Assembly: GCF_000620065.1 (NCBI RefSeq) | Contig: NZ_JHVI01000013.1 | Span: forward strand, 1-64,000 | Direction of reading: 5' to 3' | DNA length: 64,000 nt | From: Meiothermus cerbereus DSM 11376 | GTDB lineage: Bacteria; Deinococcota; Deinococci; Deinococcales; Thermaceae | Shown: one piece after another, positions 34,697 to 44,440 of the stretch | How positions within the stretch are numbered: the first letter of the stretch is position 1 | Layout of the letters: each line of letters begins with the position of its first letter | The notes under the pieces: model-generated | Databases searched by the model: none | What the model was told of the DNA's origin: nothing | Seen by the model: the letters and a program-made list of their open reading frames with translations, nothing else | Translations under genes and position numbers: made by a program

Positions 34697-34714
34697 GATT
34701 TTAGATTTATAATC
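34697..34714 (+). promoter_or_regulatory. GntR-type operator over the promoter of the Gfo/Idh gene
   Basis: GATTTTAGATTTATAATC is an inverted repeat (GATTTTA and TATAATC, one mismatch) whose right half contains the -10 box TATAAT (34708-34713), 9 nt above ATG 34723. It matches the minus-strand operator at 52365-52382 at 16 of 18 positions. Confidence 0.7.
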
Positions 34715-34722
34715 CAAAAAGC

Positions 34723-35940
34723 ATGAAACGCAACAAGGAGTTTGCCAACCGCCTCCATGCGCTATCACCCAAGTTTGCCTATGTGCCGCAGGAAGACCGC
34801 TTCCTGATGAACCCCGGCCCCCTCAAGTACCGCTTCAACGTGATTGGGGCGGGGGTGAATGGGCAGGAGCACATCAAAGTGACGCTGCTCGAGGGCAGTT
34901 GCACCATCCACGGCGTCTTTGACCCCAACCCCACCAGCGTGGAGGCCGCCCGGCGCATCAAGGCCCAGTTCAGCCAGGAGCCGCTGGTGGTCTACGAGAG
35001 CCTCGAGGCCGCCTGCCACGACCCCGCGGTGGACGGGCTGATCATCTGCACCCCCAACCACACCCACCTCGAGGTGCTCAAGGTGGCGGTGCAGTCGGGC
35101 AAGCACATCCTGCTGGAAAAGCCCATGGCCACCAACCTGCAAGATGCCTACGAAATCTGGCAGATGGCCCAGAACTACCCCAAGGTACTGCAAATTGGCC
35201 TGCAGTACCGCTTCAAGCCCATCTACGTGGAGGCCATTCACGAGGCCAAGGTGCGCCAGAGCCTGGGCGAGATCAAGACCCTGACCATCCTCGAGCACCG
35301 CGAGCCCTTCCTGGACAAAGTGAAGCAGTGGAACAAGTTTTCCCAGTACTCCGGCGGCACCCTGGTGGAGAAGTGCTGCCACTACTTCGACCTGTTCAAC
35401 CTCTTCGCCGAGTCGCGCCCGGTGAGCGTATACGCCTCGGGCAGCCAGGCGGTGAACTTCCGCGACTTCGAGTACGGCGGCCTAAAGTCAGACATTCTGG
35501 ACAACGCCTTTGTGATTGTGGAGTACCAAAACGGCATCCGGGCCAACTTCAACCTGTGCATGTTCGCACCCATGGTCTACGAGGAAATCGTCATCTGTGG
35601 CGACGAGGGCCGCCTCAAGGCCAGCGAGGGCGTCAACGGCCAGGCCTACTCCAAGTGGGAGAACTACCTCGAGGTCATCTGCCTGCCCGACCGCACCTCC
35701 CGCACCATGACCCCCAGCTACCCCGCCCTCATCGAGGAAAGCGGCCACAGCGGGGCCACCTACTACGAGCACCTGCGCTGGATCGAGGCCATGGACGGCT
35801 TACCCAGCAAGGCGGCCACCGCCGAAGAGGGCTTCTGGAGCGTGGTGGTGGGGGTAGCCGCCGAGGAGTCGGTGAAGCGGGGGGAAAAGGTGTGGGTGAA
35901 GGAGTTGCTCGAGGGGAGTGGGTTGGGGCATCTGAGTTGA
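34723..35940 (+). CDS. Gfo/Idh/MocA family oxidoreductase; candidate NAD-dependent sulfoquinovosidase
   Basis: The 405-residue protein has the NAD-binding fold with GAGVNGQEH (42-50), ICTPNHTHLEVL (109-120) and the EKP motif with Lys133, then the alpha/beta C-terminal domain. An N-terminal extension of about 35 residues is present. Family members oxidise sugars or, in some glycoside hydrolase families (for example GH109 and GH188), cleave glycosides through transient oxidation by bound NAD+. The promoter operator matches that of the sulfoquinovose/sulfolactate operon at 52.4 kb, so I infer membership of that regulon. Cleavage of sulfoquinovosides is one fitting role; oxidation of the free sugar is another. 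Confidence 0.85.
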   Translation: MKRNKEFANRLHALSPKFAYVPQEDRFLMNPGPLKYRFNVIGAGVNGQEHIKVTLLEGSCTIHGVFDPNPTSVEAARRIKAQFSQEPLVVYESLEAACHDPAVDGLIICTPNHTHLEVLKVAVQSGKHILLEKPMATNLQDAYEIWQMAQNYPKVLQIGLQYRFKPIYVEAIHEAKVRQSLGEIKTLTILEHREPFLDKVKQWNKFSQYSGGTLVEKCCHYFDLFNLFAESRPVSVYASGSQAVNFRDFEYGGLKSDILDNAFVIVEYQNGIRANFNLCMFAPMVYEEIVICGDEGRLKASEGVNGQAYSKWENYLEVICLPDRTSRTMTPSYPALIEESGHSGATYYEHLRWIEAMDGLPSKAATAEEGFWSVVVGVAAEESVKRGEKVWVKELLEGSGLGHLS

Positions 35941-35964
35941 CGCTTTGGTTGATACCCAGCGCCA

Positions 35965-38541
<2,577 letters not shown>

Positions 38542-38570
38542 AACGCTGCGTGTCCAAAACACACGGGTGC

Positions 38571-38717
38571 TCAGGCCGCACCCATCCAAGGATTGAACAA
38601 ATCGAGCCCCACGATTTGTTCAAAGTCGGCGGGTTGCTTGTCCAACCAGGCCACCACCTGCAATGCAGGTGGTGGCCGCATGAACTCGGAGAGCACGTTG
38701 GTATCGAGCAGAATCAC
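38571..38717 (-). pseudogene. Truncated VapC/FitB PIN-domain toxin
   Basis: GTG 38717 overlaps the antitoxin stop (GTGA). The 48-residue product starts MILLDTNVLSEFMRP and continues to AWLDKQPAD, the first quarter of a PIN-domain ribonuclease with the first catalytic Asp. It then runs into unrelated residues (FEQIVGLDLFNPWMGAA) and stops. The other acidic residues needed for catalysis are missing. A perfect 12-bp inverted repeat (38593-38623) lies at the break. Confidence 0.8.
38593..38623. repeat. 12-bp inverted repeat at the vapC break point
   Basis: TTGAACAAATCG and CGATTTGTTCAA are perfect inverted arms around AGCCCCA. The repeat forms the non-homologous tail of the broken vapC and may be a rearrangement scar or a terminator-like hairpin. 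Confidence 0.6.
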
Positions 38718-38965
38718 GCGGACTCATCCCAGCGAGGCGTCTTGCGCGGCGTTTGGCGTTCGGGCAGTTCGAAGGCTGAATCCGCGACAGCCCGAAACCG
38801 CTCGCGCAGATGGCTACCCAGCCGCATAGAAAGCTGCGTCCCCTCCAGCGCCGACTTGAGAATACGTCGCGCCTCCTCCTCCATCGAGACCCCGTGCCGC
38901 GCCGTCCGAAGCCGCAAGGCTTGCTTGGTGGTTTCATCGAGGTTGCGAATAGTCAAGCTGGCCAT
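38714..38965 (-). CDS. FitA-type ribbon-helix-helix antitoxin
   Basis: The 83-residue protein has the FitA/Arc-like N-terminus MASLTIRNLDETTKQALRLR and MEEEARRILKSALEG, a ribbon-helix-helix DNA-binding fold that dimerises and represses its own promoter. The C-terminal part would wrap the PIN toxin. The ATG at 38965 follows AGGAGGTGAGC, better than GTG 38971. The toxin downstream is truncated, so only the antitoxin half is intact. Confidence 0.85.
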   Translation of the reverse strand: MASLTIRNLDETTKQALRLRTARHGVSMEEEARRILKSALEGTQLSMRLGSHLRERFRAVADSAFELPERQTPRKTPRWDESA

Positions 38966-38987
38966 GCTCACCTCCTTGTCGTGATAT

Positions 38988-39027
38988 CAATGCTAGCATT
39001 GTAGGCAAAGCAATCAAGCCGATCCAA
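38988..39027 (-). promoter_or_regulatory. FitA promoter and palindromic operator
   Basis: On the minus strand TTGGAT (39022-39027), an 18-bp spacer and TACAAT (38998-39003) form a promoter. A perfect 14-bp palindrome CAATGCTAGCATTG (38988-39001) overlaps the -10 box and is the likely antitoxin site. Confidence 0.65.
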
Positions 39028-39032
39028 GGGGT

Positions 39033-39282
39033 TTACTCATCGTCGGCTTCGTCGGGGGCAGGTTCCTCGGTCAGGGTGTCGTCGTGCTCGGAAACCTGCG
39101 ACTCGATAAAAGCGATTTCGTCAGCGGTCAGGCCATAGCGCTGGTATAGCTTGGCGTCGGTCCATGCATGGTCGAGCGGGAGATCGGGGACGAAGGCGTA
39201 AACATGTCTGGGCGCGTCTGGCAATGCAGGTCAGCACATCCGGGTTACGCCCGCGCAGGCTGAAGGGGGCTTGGGTGGTCAT
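39033..39282 (-). pseudogene. Remnant of an Eco57I-like DNA methylase (ends joined by a large deletion)
   Basis: From ATG 39282 (preceded by AGGAGG) the frame reads MTTQAPFSLRGRNPDVLTCI, the N-terminus of a known class of adenine methylases paired with GIY-YIG/helicase proteins. After about 20 residues it loses similarity. In another frame the sequence then gives AFVPDLPLDHAWTDAKLYQR and YGLTADEIAFIESQV, typical of the C-terminus of the same class, ending at 39033. The hundreds of residues between, including the catalytic NPPY-type motif, are missing. The attribution of both ends rests on remembered homologues. Confidence 0.7.
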
Positions 39283-39836
39283 AGCGTGACCTCCTGGGCA
39301 GCCGGGTTCTCACGGTCGTGATACCAGCGCAACGGGTTGTTGGCGATATAGGCGCGGATGCGCTGCAAGGATGGGTCGCTGCGGATGATGTGTTCGTAAT
39401 AATTGCGTTGCCATACGGGTACACCGGGCGTGCCGCGGCGTTCGTTGATATGTTTGGTGGATACCGTTTTGAACGCCCCGACCAACCGGCCAATCGGTTT
39501 GCGTTGCGTTGGTGGGGTAGGGGCGGTTCGGGTAGGGGCGGTTCGCGAACCGCCCCTACAATTATCGTCGGTGATCACGATGATGCCGTGTAGATGGTTG
39601 GGCATGACCACCCATTCATCCAATTCCACATAATCGTATTGAATCCCTAACCATTCCCATACATCGGCAACAATCCTGCCCGCGTCATTCAACCGCATCT
39701 CCCCACCTACCACCTCGCCTAGCAAACACGCTCGGTTCTGCGTACAGATGGTGACGAAATACGCCCCTGCCTGGGCGTAGTCGTATCCCTTCAGTCGGAT
39801 GGACCGGCGGTGATGGTTGTGGAGATCGTGCGTCAT
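39279..39836 (-). mobile_element. RAYT (REP-associated tyrosine transposase, IS200-like HUH fold)
   Basis: The 185-residue protein has the Y1-transposase layout: RRSIRLKGYDYAQAGAYFVTICTQNR at the N-terminus, the HUH motif in VVMPNHLHGIIVI and the catalytic Tyr in WQRNYYEHIIRSD. RAYTs are single-copy domesticated relatives of IS200/IS605 transposases that mobilise REP palindromes. The start overlaps the upstream methylase stop (ATGA) and the stop overlaps the ATG of the methylase remnant. A REP palindrome lies inside the gene and encodes an Arg/Thr/Pro insert. Confidence 0.87.
39517..39559. repeat. REP-like palindrome inside the RAYT gene
   Basis: A perfect 28-bp palindrome (39532-39559; each arm GTAGGGGCGGTTCG or its complement) is preceded by a direct copy of one arm (39517-39530). 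Palindromes of this sequence type are known as REPs that spread with RAYTs. It encodes the low-complexity insert GGSRTAPTRTAPTPP. Confidence 0.8.
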
Positions 39837-40507
39837 GGCAGATCACCGCAGATCGGCCCCGGCGCCAGCGCGGCTAGTTCACGCACCGTCATGGGCGGAT
39901 AGGCCTTGGCCGGCGTGAAAATCTCGTGCTTGCCCAAATGCGCAAAAAGCGACCCTTCTGCGCTGAAGGTTGAGGAGAGGGTGAGGGCATCTAGGCGGAA
40001 GTCGCGACGCTGGTACTTGCCCTTACCCAGGTAGCCCCACTCGGCGAAGGTAATCGGCTGGCCATCGTGGGTACTCATTTTCAGCGCATCGCCATGAATC
40101 AGGTTCTGCGAGAGCACATACGATGCGGCTCGGAAAAGGGGGTTGGTCTCTTCGAGTTCTAGATACTCGGCAAAAATCTCCAGCAGGTTCATCCGGCACT
40201 CGGCAATGTTGTCTTCAAGGAGCTCGATGCCATAAAGACACATCAGCGCGAGCAGGGCGTAGTGCTGCCGCTCAAACTTGGATTTACCGTATTTGATTTC
40301 TACAGCGGCAAGCTTGCGGCGCAAAATAGCTACCAGGAAGTTGCCGCTACCACAAGCAGGCTCCAGAAACCGCGAATCGATTCGCTCAGTTTCTTCTTTT
40401 ACCAAGTCTAGCATCGCCTCAACAAGCCAGGGCGGGGTAAACACCTCACCGTGTTCAGCGACGCGTTTTTTAGATTTTATGTAGCTTACTGGCGTCAAAG
40501 ACTCCAT
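39833..40507 (-). CDS. Eco57I-like SAM-dependent methylase subunit (short form)
   Basis: The 224-residue protein has HGEVFTPPWLVEAMLDLV and the SAM-binding motif I LEPACGSGNFLVAIL, then LCLYGIELLEDNIAECRMNLLEIFAEYL. It ends shortly after FAHLGKHEIFTPAKAYPPMT and has no NPPY-type catalytic motif. Short proteins like this occur as stand-alone partners in front of a larger methylase and a GIY-YIG/helicase gene, so it is probably complete. Start ATG 40507 gives the family-like N-terminus MESLTPVSYIKSKKRVAEHGE in part; the open frame reaches 40576. Confidence 0.78.
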   Translation of the reverse strand: MESLTPVSYIKSKKRVAEHGEVFTPPWLVEAMLDLVKEETERIDSRFLEPACGSGNFLVAILRRKLAAVEIKYGKSKFERQHYALLALMCLYGIELLEDNIAECRMNLLEIFAEYLELEETNPLFRAASYVLSQNLIHGDALKMSTHDGQPITFAEWGYLGKGKYQRRDFRLDALTLSSTFSAEGSLFAHLGKHEIFTPAKAYPPMTVRELAALAPGPICGDLP

Positions 40508-40535
40508 TACGGGTATTTTATGCCAGATTGAAGTC

Positions 40536-40958
40536 TCAAAGGTGATGCCCCTTTTCGGAGATATCTCCAGTAGCAACGGGCTCGGGTTGAGTGTGGAAAT
40601 AAACCTCGGAACGTTCCTTGATTCTGCCCAGGCGAACCAGGCGAGCCGCTATTGCACCCTGGGTTCGCCCGTGACGCTGAGCGATTTCGTTGACGGGTAT
40701 GCCTGAGTCAAAGGCAGCAAGGAGCTCTTTATCTTCATCCACAGACCATGGACTACCAGCCTTTGCGTGAATAGAACTTTTGCGATGGGTTGCTCTATGG
40801 CGCCTAGCCTCTTTATCTAGTGCCTTTGAAGCAACAAAGAGTGCGCGGATGACCTGTGGACTATTTAGCGTGTTTTGTGCTGGCAAGATCTCTCCTGTCT
40901 CGGGGTCGATACCGTTGGCTAGTGCTTCTATGATTTTCCTCGCTTCAAGCGGCGACAT
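40536..40958 (-). CDS. Small helix-turn-helix (Myb/SANT-like) protein of the restriction island
   Basis: The 140-residue protein starts MSPLEARKIIEALANGIDPE and has a C-terminal homeodomain-like segment: PWSVDEDKELLAAFDSGIPV, then NEIAQRHGRTQGAIAARLVRLGRI. This is a probable DNA-binding helix-turn-helix. I recall similar small proteins next to DNA methylases and helicases, but no function is known. It is the first gene of the restriction island, ending 28 bp before the methylase subunit, and may regulate it. Confidence 0.65.
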   Translation of the reverse strand: MSPLEARKIIEALANGIDPETGEILPAQNTLNSPQVIRALFVASKALDKEARRHRATHRKSSIHAKAGSPWSVDEDKELLAAFDSGIPVNEIAQRHGRTQGAIAARLVRLGRIKERSEVYFHTQPEPVATGDISEKGHHL

Positions 40959-41211
40959 TAAAGAAGCCTCCTATACGCTCATTCGCACATTAGCGATTAA
41001 TCCCTTAGACCTTTCCTGAACCAGCGCAGTTTCCTATACCTCGAAGTGACCGCATAGAGGTCTCCAATATTCGCCGCATACTAACCCACCCCTGCCCATT
41101 TCAGACGGCAATTTGCACTTGACGCGCCCGCTGCCAAGCCAGCCACCCCTCAGTCATGCTCGAGTCATCCTGCAGTGCGTACCCTGATAGAGAACCTGAG
41201 GAGGTACGGGC

Positions 41212-42555
41212 ATGAAAAAGCTGTTTGGGCTTATGGCGGCGGTGCTGTGGCTGGGGTGGGGGGTAGCCCTGGCCGATAGCTTCGACATTTTCGAGTACAC
41301 CCCACCCCAGGGGTGGAAGAAAACCAACCTGCAGGGCGGGGTGATGCTCTCGCTGCAAACCAAAGAATCGTTTGGCGGCATTGTGCTGTATGCCAGCGTG
41401 CCCGCCGGCAACAACCCCGAGCAAAACTTTAAGGGCGAGTGGAAGCGGCTGGTGGAAGAGGGGCTGGGGCTGTCCGGTGAGCCCACCACCGAGATGGGGC
41501 CACCCAACGGCGAGTACCAGAACCTGGCGGGGGGCCTTGCGGCCACGCAGGACGGGCTCAACTACGTGGTGTTGCTCTCCACCTTTACCGGCAACGGGCG
41601 CGCGGCCAGCGTGCTCTACATCACCACCGACGAAAAGCTCTTCGACCTGTTCGACCGCTTCAACAGCACCCTCAGGCTCAACAAACCCAAAGCAGCACAG
41701 GCCCCGCCGGTCAATGTGGCCCGTCCACCCGCCAACGCACCGGCCAGCAACCGCAGCATCGCCACCCCCACCACCCGCTTCAACGACGGCTGGGTGGCCA
41801 CCATCGAGCAGGGCTTCGTGCGGGTGGCCAAGGGCGAGGTGGTGGTGCTATTGCACTATGGCCTGCCGCTGCCGGACAACATGTGGGTGATGGGCAACGA
41901 GCAGGAGCGGGTGGGCTACTACTGGAACCGTCTGGTGGCCCCTCGCTACAGGGTGGACGAGCTCAAGGTCTTCAAAAACGACATCTGTTATTTTTGCCTT
42001 TATTTTGGCGAGGGCAGCGCAACCGAGATTGCCACCGGCGCGCGCAAACACGTGGCCCTCTACATCTCGTTTGGCAATGGCCTGGGCTATGCCGTCCAGG
42101 TGGTGGCCCCCAGCTTTGCCGCCTTTCAAAAAGAGTTTCCCAACATCGAGGCGGTGGGCAAGATGTACGGCTACAACAAGTTTATGGTCAAGGCCGCCGA
42201 CCTGGTCGGCACGTGGAAAGAGAGCAGTTTCGCCGCAGGCCAGTACTACAACTCCGTCACCGGTGCCTATGCCGGCATGAACGCGGTGAGCAGCGCGCAT
42301 AGCTTCACCTTTAATCGCGACGGTACCTATAGCTCTGCCCACAGCGGGGCCAGCGGCTTTGTGGGTTCACAGCAGTTCTACTCGCAAAAATACCAGGGCC
42401 GCATGACCCTAAACAACTGGCAGATGAGCCTAACCAACCGCTTCAACAACAAGACCGAGGTGTTCGAGGCCTACTTCGAGATGACCGGAAGCGGGCCGGT
42501 GCTGAACCTGGTTCAGGTAGATGGGGGCATGCGCTACCGGCTGGTGCGGGAGTAG
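41212..42555 (+). CDS. Secreted protein of unknown function
   Basis: The 447-residue protein starts with a signal peptide (MKKLFGLMAAVLWLGWGVALA). I do not recognise the family. The N-terminal part (about 25-165) is a compact alpha/beta region (FEYTPPQGWKKTN, VVLLSTFTGNGRAASVLYITT); a Pro/Ala-rich linker follows, and a second beta-rich part begins near residue 185. The C-terminal 110 residues (LVGTWKESS, SFTFNRDGTYSS, GRMTLNNWQMSLTNR) resemble a lipocalin-like domain. GAGGAGG lies 9 nt above the ATG. It is transcribed convergently with the sulfo-sugar operon. Confidence 0.8.
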   Translation: MKKLFGLMAAVLWLGWGVALADSFDIFEYTPPQGWKKTNLQGGVMLSLQTKESFGGIVLYASVPAGNNPEQNFKGEWKRLVEEGLGLSGEPTTEMGPPNGEYQNLAGGLAATQDGLNYVVLLSTFTGNGRAASVLYITTDEKLFDLFDRFNSTLRLNKPKAAQAPPVNVARPPANAPASNRSIATPTTRFNDGWVATIEQGFVRVAKGEVVVLLHYGLPLPDNMWVMGNEQERVGYYWNRLVAPRYRVDELKVFKNDICYFCLYFGEGSATEIATGARKHVALYISFGNGLGYAVQVVAPSFAAFQKEFPNIEAVGKMYGYNKFMVKAADLVGTWKESSFAAGQYYNSVTGAYAGMNAVSSAHSFTFNRDGTYSSAHSGASGFVGSQQFYSQKYQGRMTLNNWQMSLTNRFNNKTEVFEAYFEMTGSGPVLNLVQVDGGMRYRLVRE

Positions 42556-42562
42556 CCGGGCT

Positions 42563-43552
42563 CTACCCGGCCACCCCCTCGAGCTTCCAGTCCACCTGGG
42601 GATGCATGGGCTTTAGGGCGTGCAGGAGTTCGTTCAGGCGGCTGATGGTCTCGAGGCCCTCTTCGCGCAAGGCCTCGCGCACGCGGGCCTGGTCGGGGTA
42701 GAAGCGCAAAGGGTGCTGCCACACCGCGCGGCCCGCCAGATAACCCCGCGCGCCGGCGTTCAGGGCAGCTTCCAGCATCTGCACAAACTGGTCGGCATTC
42801 AGGCCGCCCGAAAGCAGCAGCCAGGGGGCCGGGAGCTTGCTGTATTCGCGCATGTCGGCCTCGAGGTCCTCCAGGCTGTAGCCCGAGCCGCCCCACTCCT
42901 TCACTAAGCGGGCCGCACCGGGGAAGGCCAGTTTGTAGAGGTCGATGTGGAAGCTGGGGTCGGCAAAAGCCGCGGCGATTTCCAGCGACATCTCGCGCAG
43001 TTTGGCGTTGTAGGCGGCCTCGTCCTCGCCGGGCAGGGGGTAGGGCAGCACCTCGAAGATAAAGAGGCGGTCGGCCCGCTTGCACGCCTCCCCCACCCTT
43101 CGCACGAACTCGAGCTGGTGCTCGACAATTTCCTGTGGGGCGTCGGGGCGGTGCCAGGCCAGCAACTTCAGGCCATCGGCCCCCATCTGTACGGCCCGCT
43201 CCACGCTCCAGCCGGGGATGAGCTGGCTTTTGCGCCAACCGCCCTCGAGGGTCTCGAAGCGGTGGTGCTCGAGGGTCAGCATCAGGCCGGTTTCGCGGGG
43301 CAGGGCAGGCATGGCCGCCGGAAAGGCATAGTGCGGGTCGATCAGGATGCCGGTCACGGCGCGGCCCAGGGTCTCGGCCAGCAGGCCCTTGAGTTCGGCT
43401 ACTTCGGCCCCCACATCCTCGGGGTTGCGGCCCAGGGCTTGGGCCACCAGGTTCATCAAAGGTGGGCGCTGGTCGATGGCCAGGGTGCCAAAGCGCAGGG
43501 CCCCATCACCGATACGGGCATAAGCACGGGCTTTTGCTGGAGTGGTTTGCAT
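42563..43552 (-). CDS. LacD/YihT-type class I aldolase; candidate 6-deoxy-6-sulfofructose-1-phosphate aldolase
   Basis: The 329-residue TIM-barrel protein resembles tagatose-1,6-bisphosphate aldolase LacD and the sulfofructose-phosphate aldolase YihT. Shared parts are LAIDQRPPL at the N-terminus, GADGLKLLAWHRPDAPQE, and the Schiff-base Lys in FHIDLYKLAFPG. In a sulfo-EMP route it would split sulfofructose-1-phosphate into DHAP and 3-sulfolactaldehyde. It is the last gene of the operon, 36 bp after the kinase. The family is clear; substrate is inferred from the suyAB-slcC-comC genes in the same operon. Confidence 0.8.
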   Translation of the reverse strand: MQTTPAKARAYARIGDGALRFGTLAIDQRPPLMNLVAQALGRNPEDVGAEVAELKGLLAETLGRAVTGILIDPHYAFPAAMPALPRETGLMLTLEHHRFETLEGGWRKSQLIPGWSVERAVQMGADGLKLLAWHRPDAPQEIVEHQLEFVRRVGEACKRADRLFIFEVLPYPLPGEDEAAYNAKLREMSLEIAAAFADPSFHIDLYKLAFPGAARLVKEWGGSGYSLEDLEADMREYSKLPAPWLLLSGGLNADQFVQMLEAALNAGARGYLAGRAVWQHPLRFYPDQARVREALREEGLETISRLNELLHALKPMHPQVDWKLEGVAG

Positions 43553-43588
43553 ATCTTTCCCTCTGAGGTTTTTGGTGAAAAGCTGAAT

Positions 43589-44440
43589 CTAGGCGCGGCC
43601 CTGGGATGCCAGGAAGGCCTCTAGCTCGTTGCGGTGTGGCGGCGCAGCGTTGGCACAGTGCAGGGCGGCTACCGCCGAGGCGAACTCGAGCGCCTCGAGC
43701 TCTGTTTGCCCCTCGGCCACCGCCAGGGTAAACGCACCGTGGAACACGTCGCCGGCCCCGGTGGTATCGCGCACGTGCACCTTGTGGGCCGCTACCCGTC
43801 CCCCCGCATACGCGACCCCCTCGGCCCCCAGGGTAACGGCAGCGAATACCTCCAACGCCTGTAGTTGGGCCAAAAGCGCATCCACGCCGCCTTTTTTCAG
43901 CGCCAGCTCTTCCGAGGCCACCACGTGCGTGGCCACCTGAATAAGCCTCCAGTCTTCCTCCCGGTCGCGATCCAGATCGAGCACCACCGGAAGGCCCCGC
44001 GCCCGGGCGGCCTGGCCCAGCCTATACCCGGCGGTGGCCCAGCGCCCGTCCAAAAGCAGCGCCCTCGCCTCCCCAAGCAGGTCTTCCTGGCTCAGCAGCA
44101 GTTCCTCGGGCAGGGCAGGCCGGTAGGGAAAAATAAAGCGCTCCCCCTCCGGCGTCACCAGCACCGCCGAGACCGGGGTGGCCGCGCCCAGCTGGAAATG
44201 GGTTTTGACCCCTTCGGCCTCGAGCAGCTCCTGCAGCCGCTCGCCCGCCGCATCATCGCCCCGGCGGCTTAGCAGGTGGGCCGCCCCCCCCAGCCGGGCC
44301 ACCGCCAGCGCGGCCACTGCGGCCGGGCCGCCGATGGTCTCGCGGTAGGCCCGCACCCCGGTTCGGCTGGCGCGGGGTGGGAACTCCTCGACGTAGTAGC
44401 GCTGATCCAGGTTGGCCCAGCCCACGGTCAGTACCTTCAT
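43589..44440 (-). CDS. PfkB family sugar kinase; candidate sulfofructose kinase
   Basis: The 283-residue ribokinase-fold protein has the N-terminal GGPAAVAALAVARLGG glycine motif and the C-terminal VRDTTGAGDVFHGAFTLAV motif with the catalytic Asp. It phosphorylates a sugar or sugar acid. In sulfo-EMP pathways a PfkB kinase phosphorylates sulfofructose at C1, which fits its place between the isomerase-like and aldolase genes. ATG 44440 overlaps the upstream stop (ATGA), so the longer frame to 44497 is rejected. Specificity is inferred. Confidence 0.82.
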   Translation of the reverse strand: MKVLTVGWANLDQRYYVEEFPPRASRTGVRAYRETIGGPAAVAALAVARLGGAAHLLSRRGDDAAGERLQELLEAEGVKTHFQLGAATPVSAVLVTPEGERFIFPYRPALPEELLLSQEDLLGEARALLLDGRWATAGYRLGQAARARGLPVVLDLDRDREEDWRLIQVATHVVASEELALKKGGVDALLAQLQALEVFAAVTLGAEGVAYAGGRVAAHKVHVRDTTGAGDVFHGAFTLAVAEGQTELEALEFASAVAALHCANAAPPHRNELEAFLASQGRA

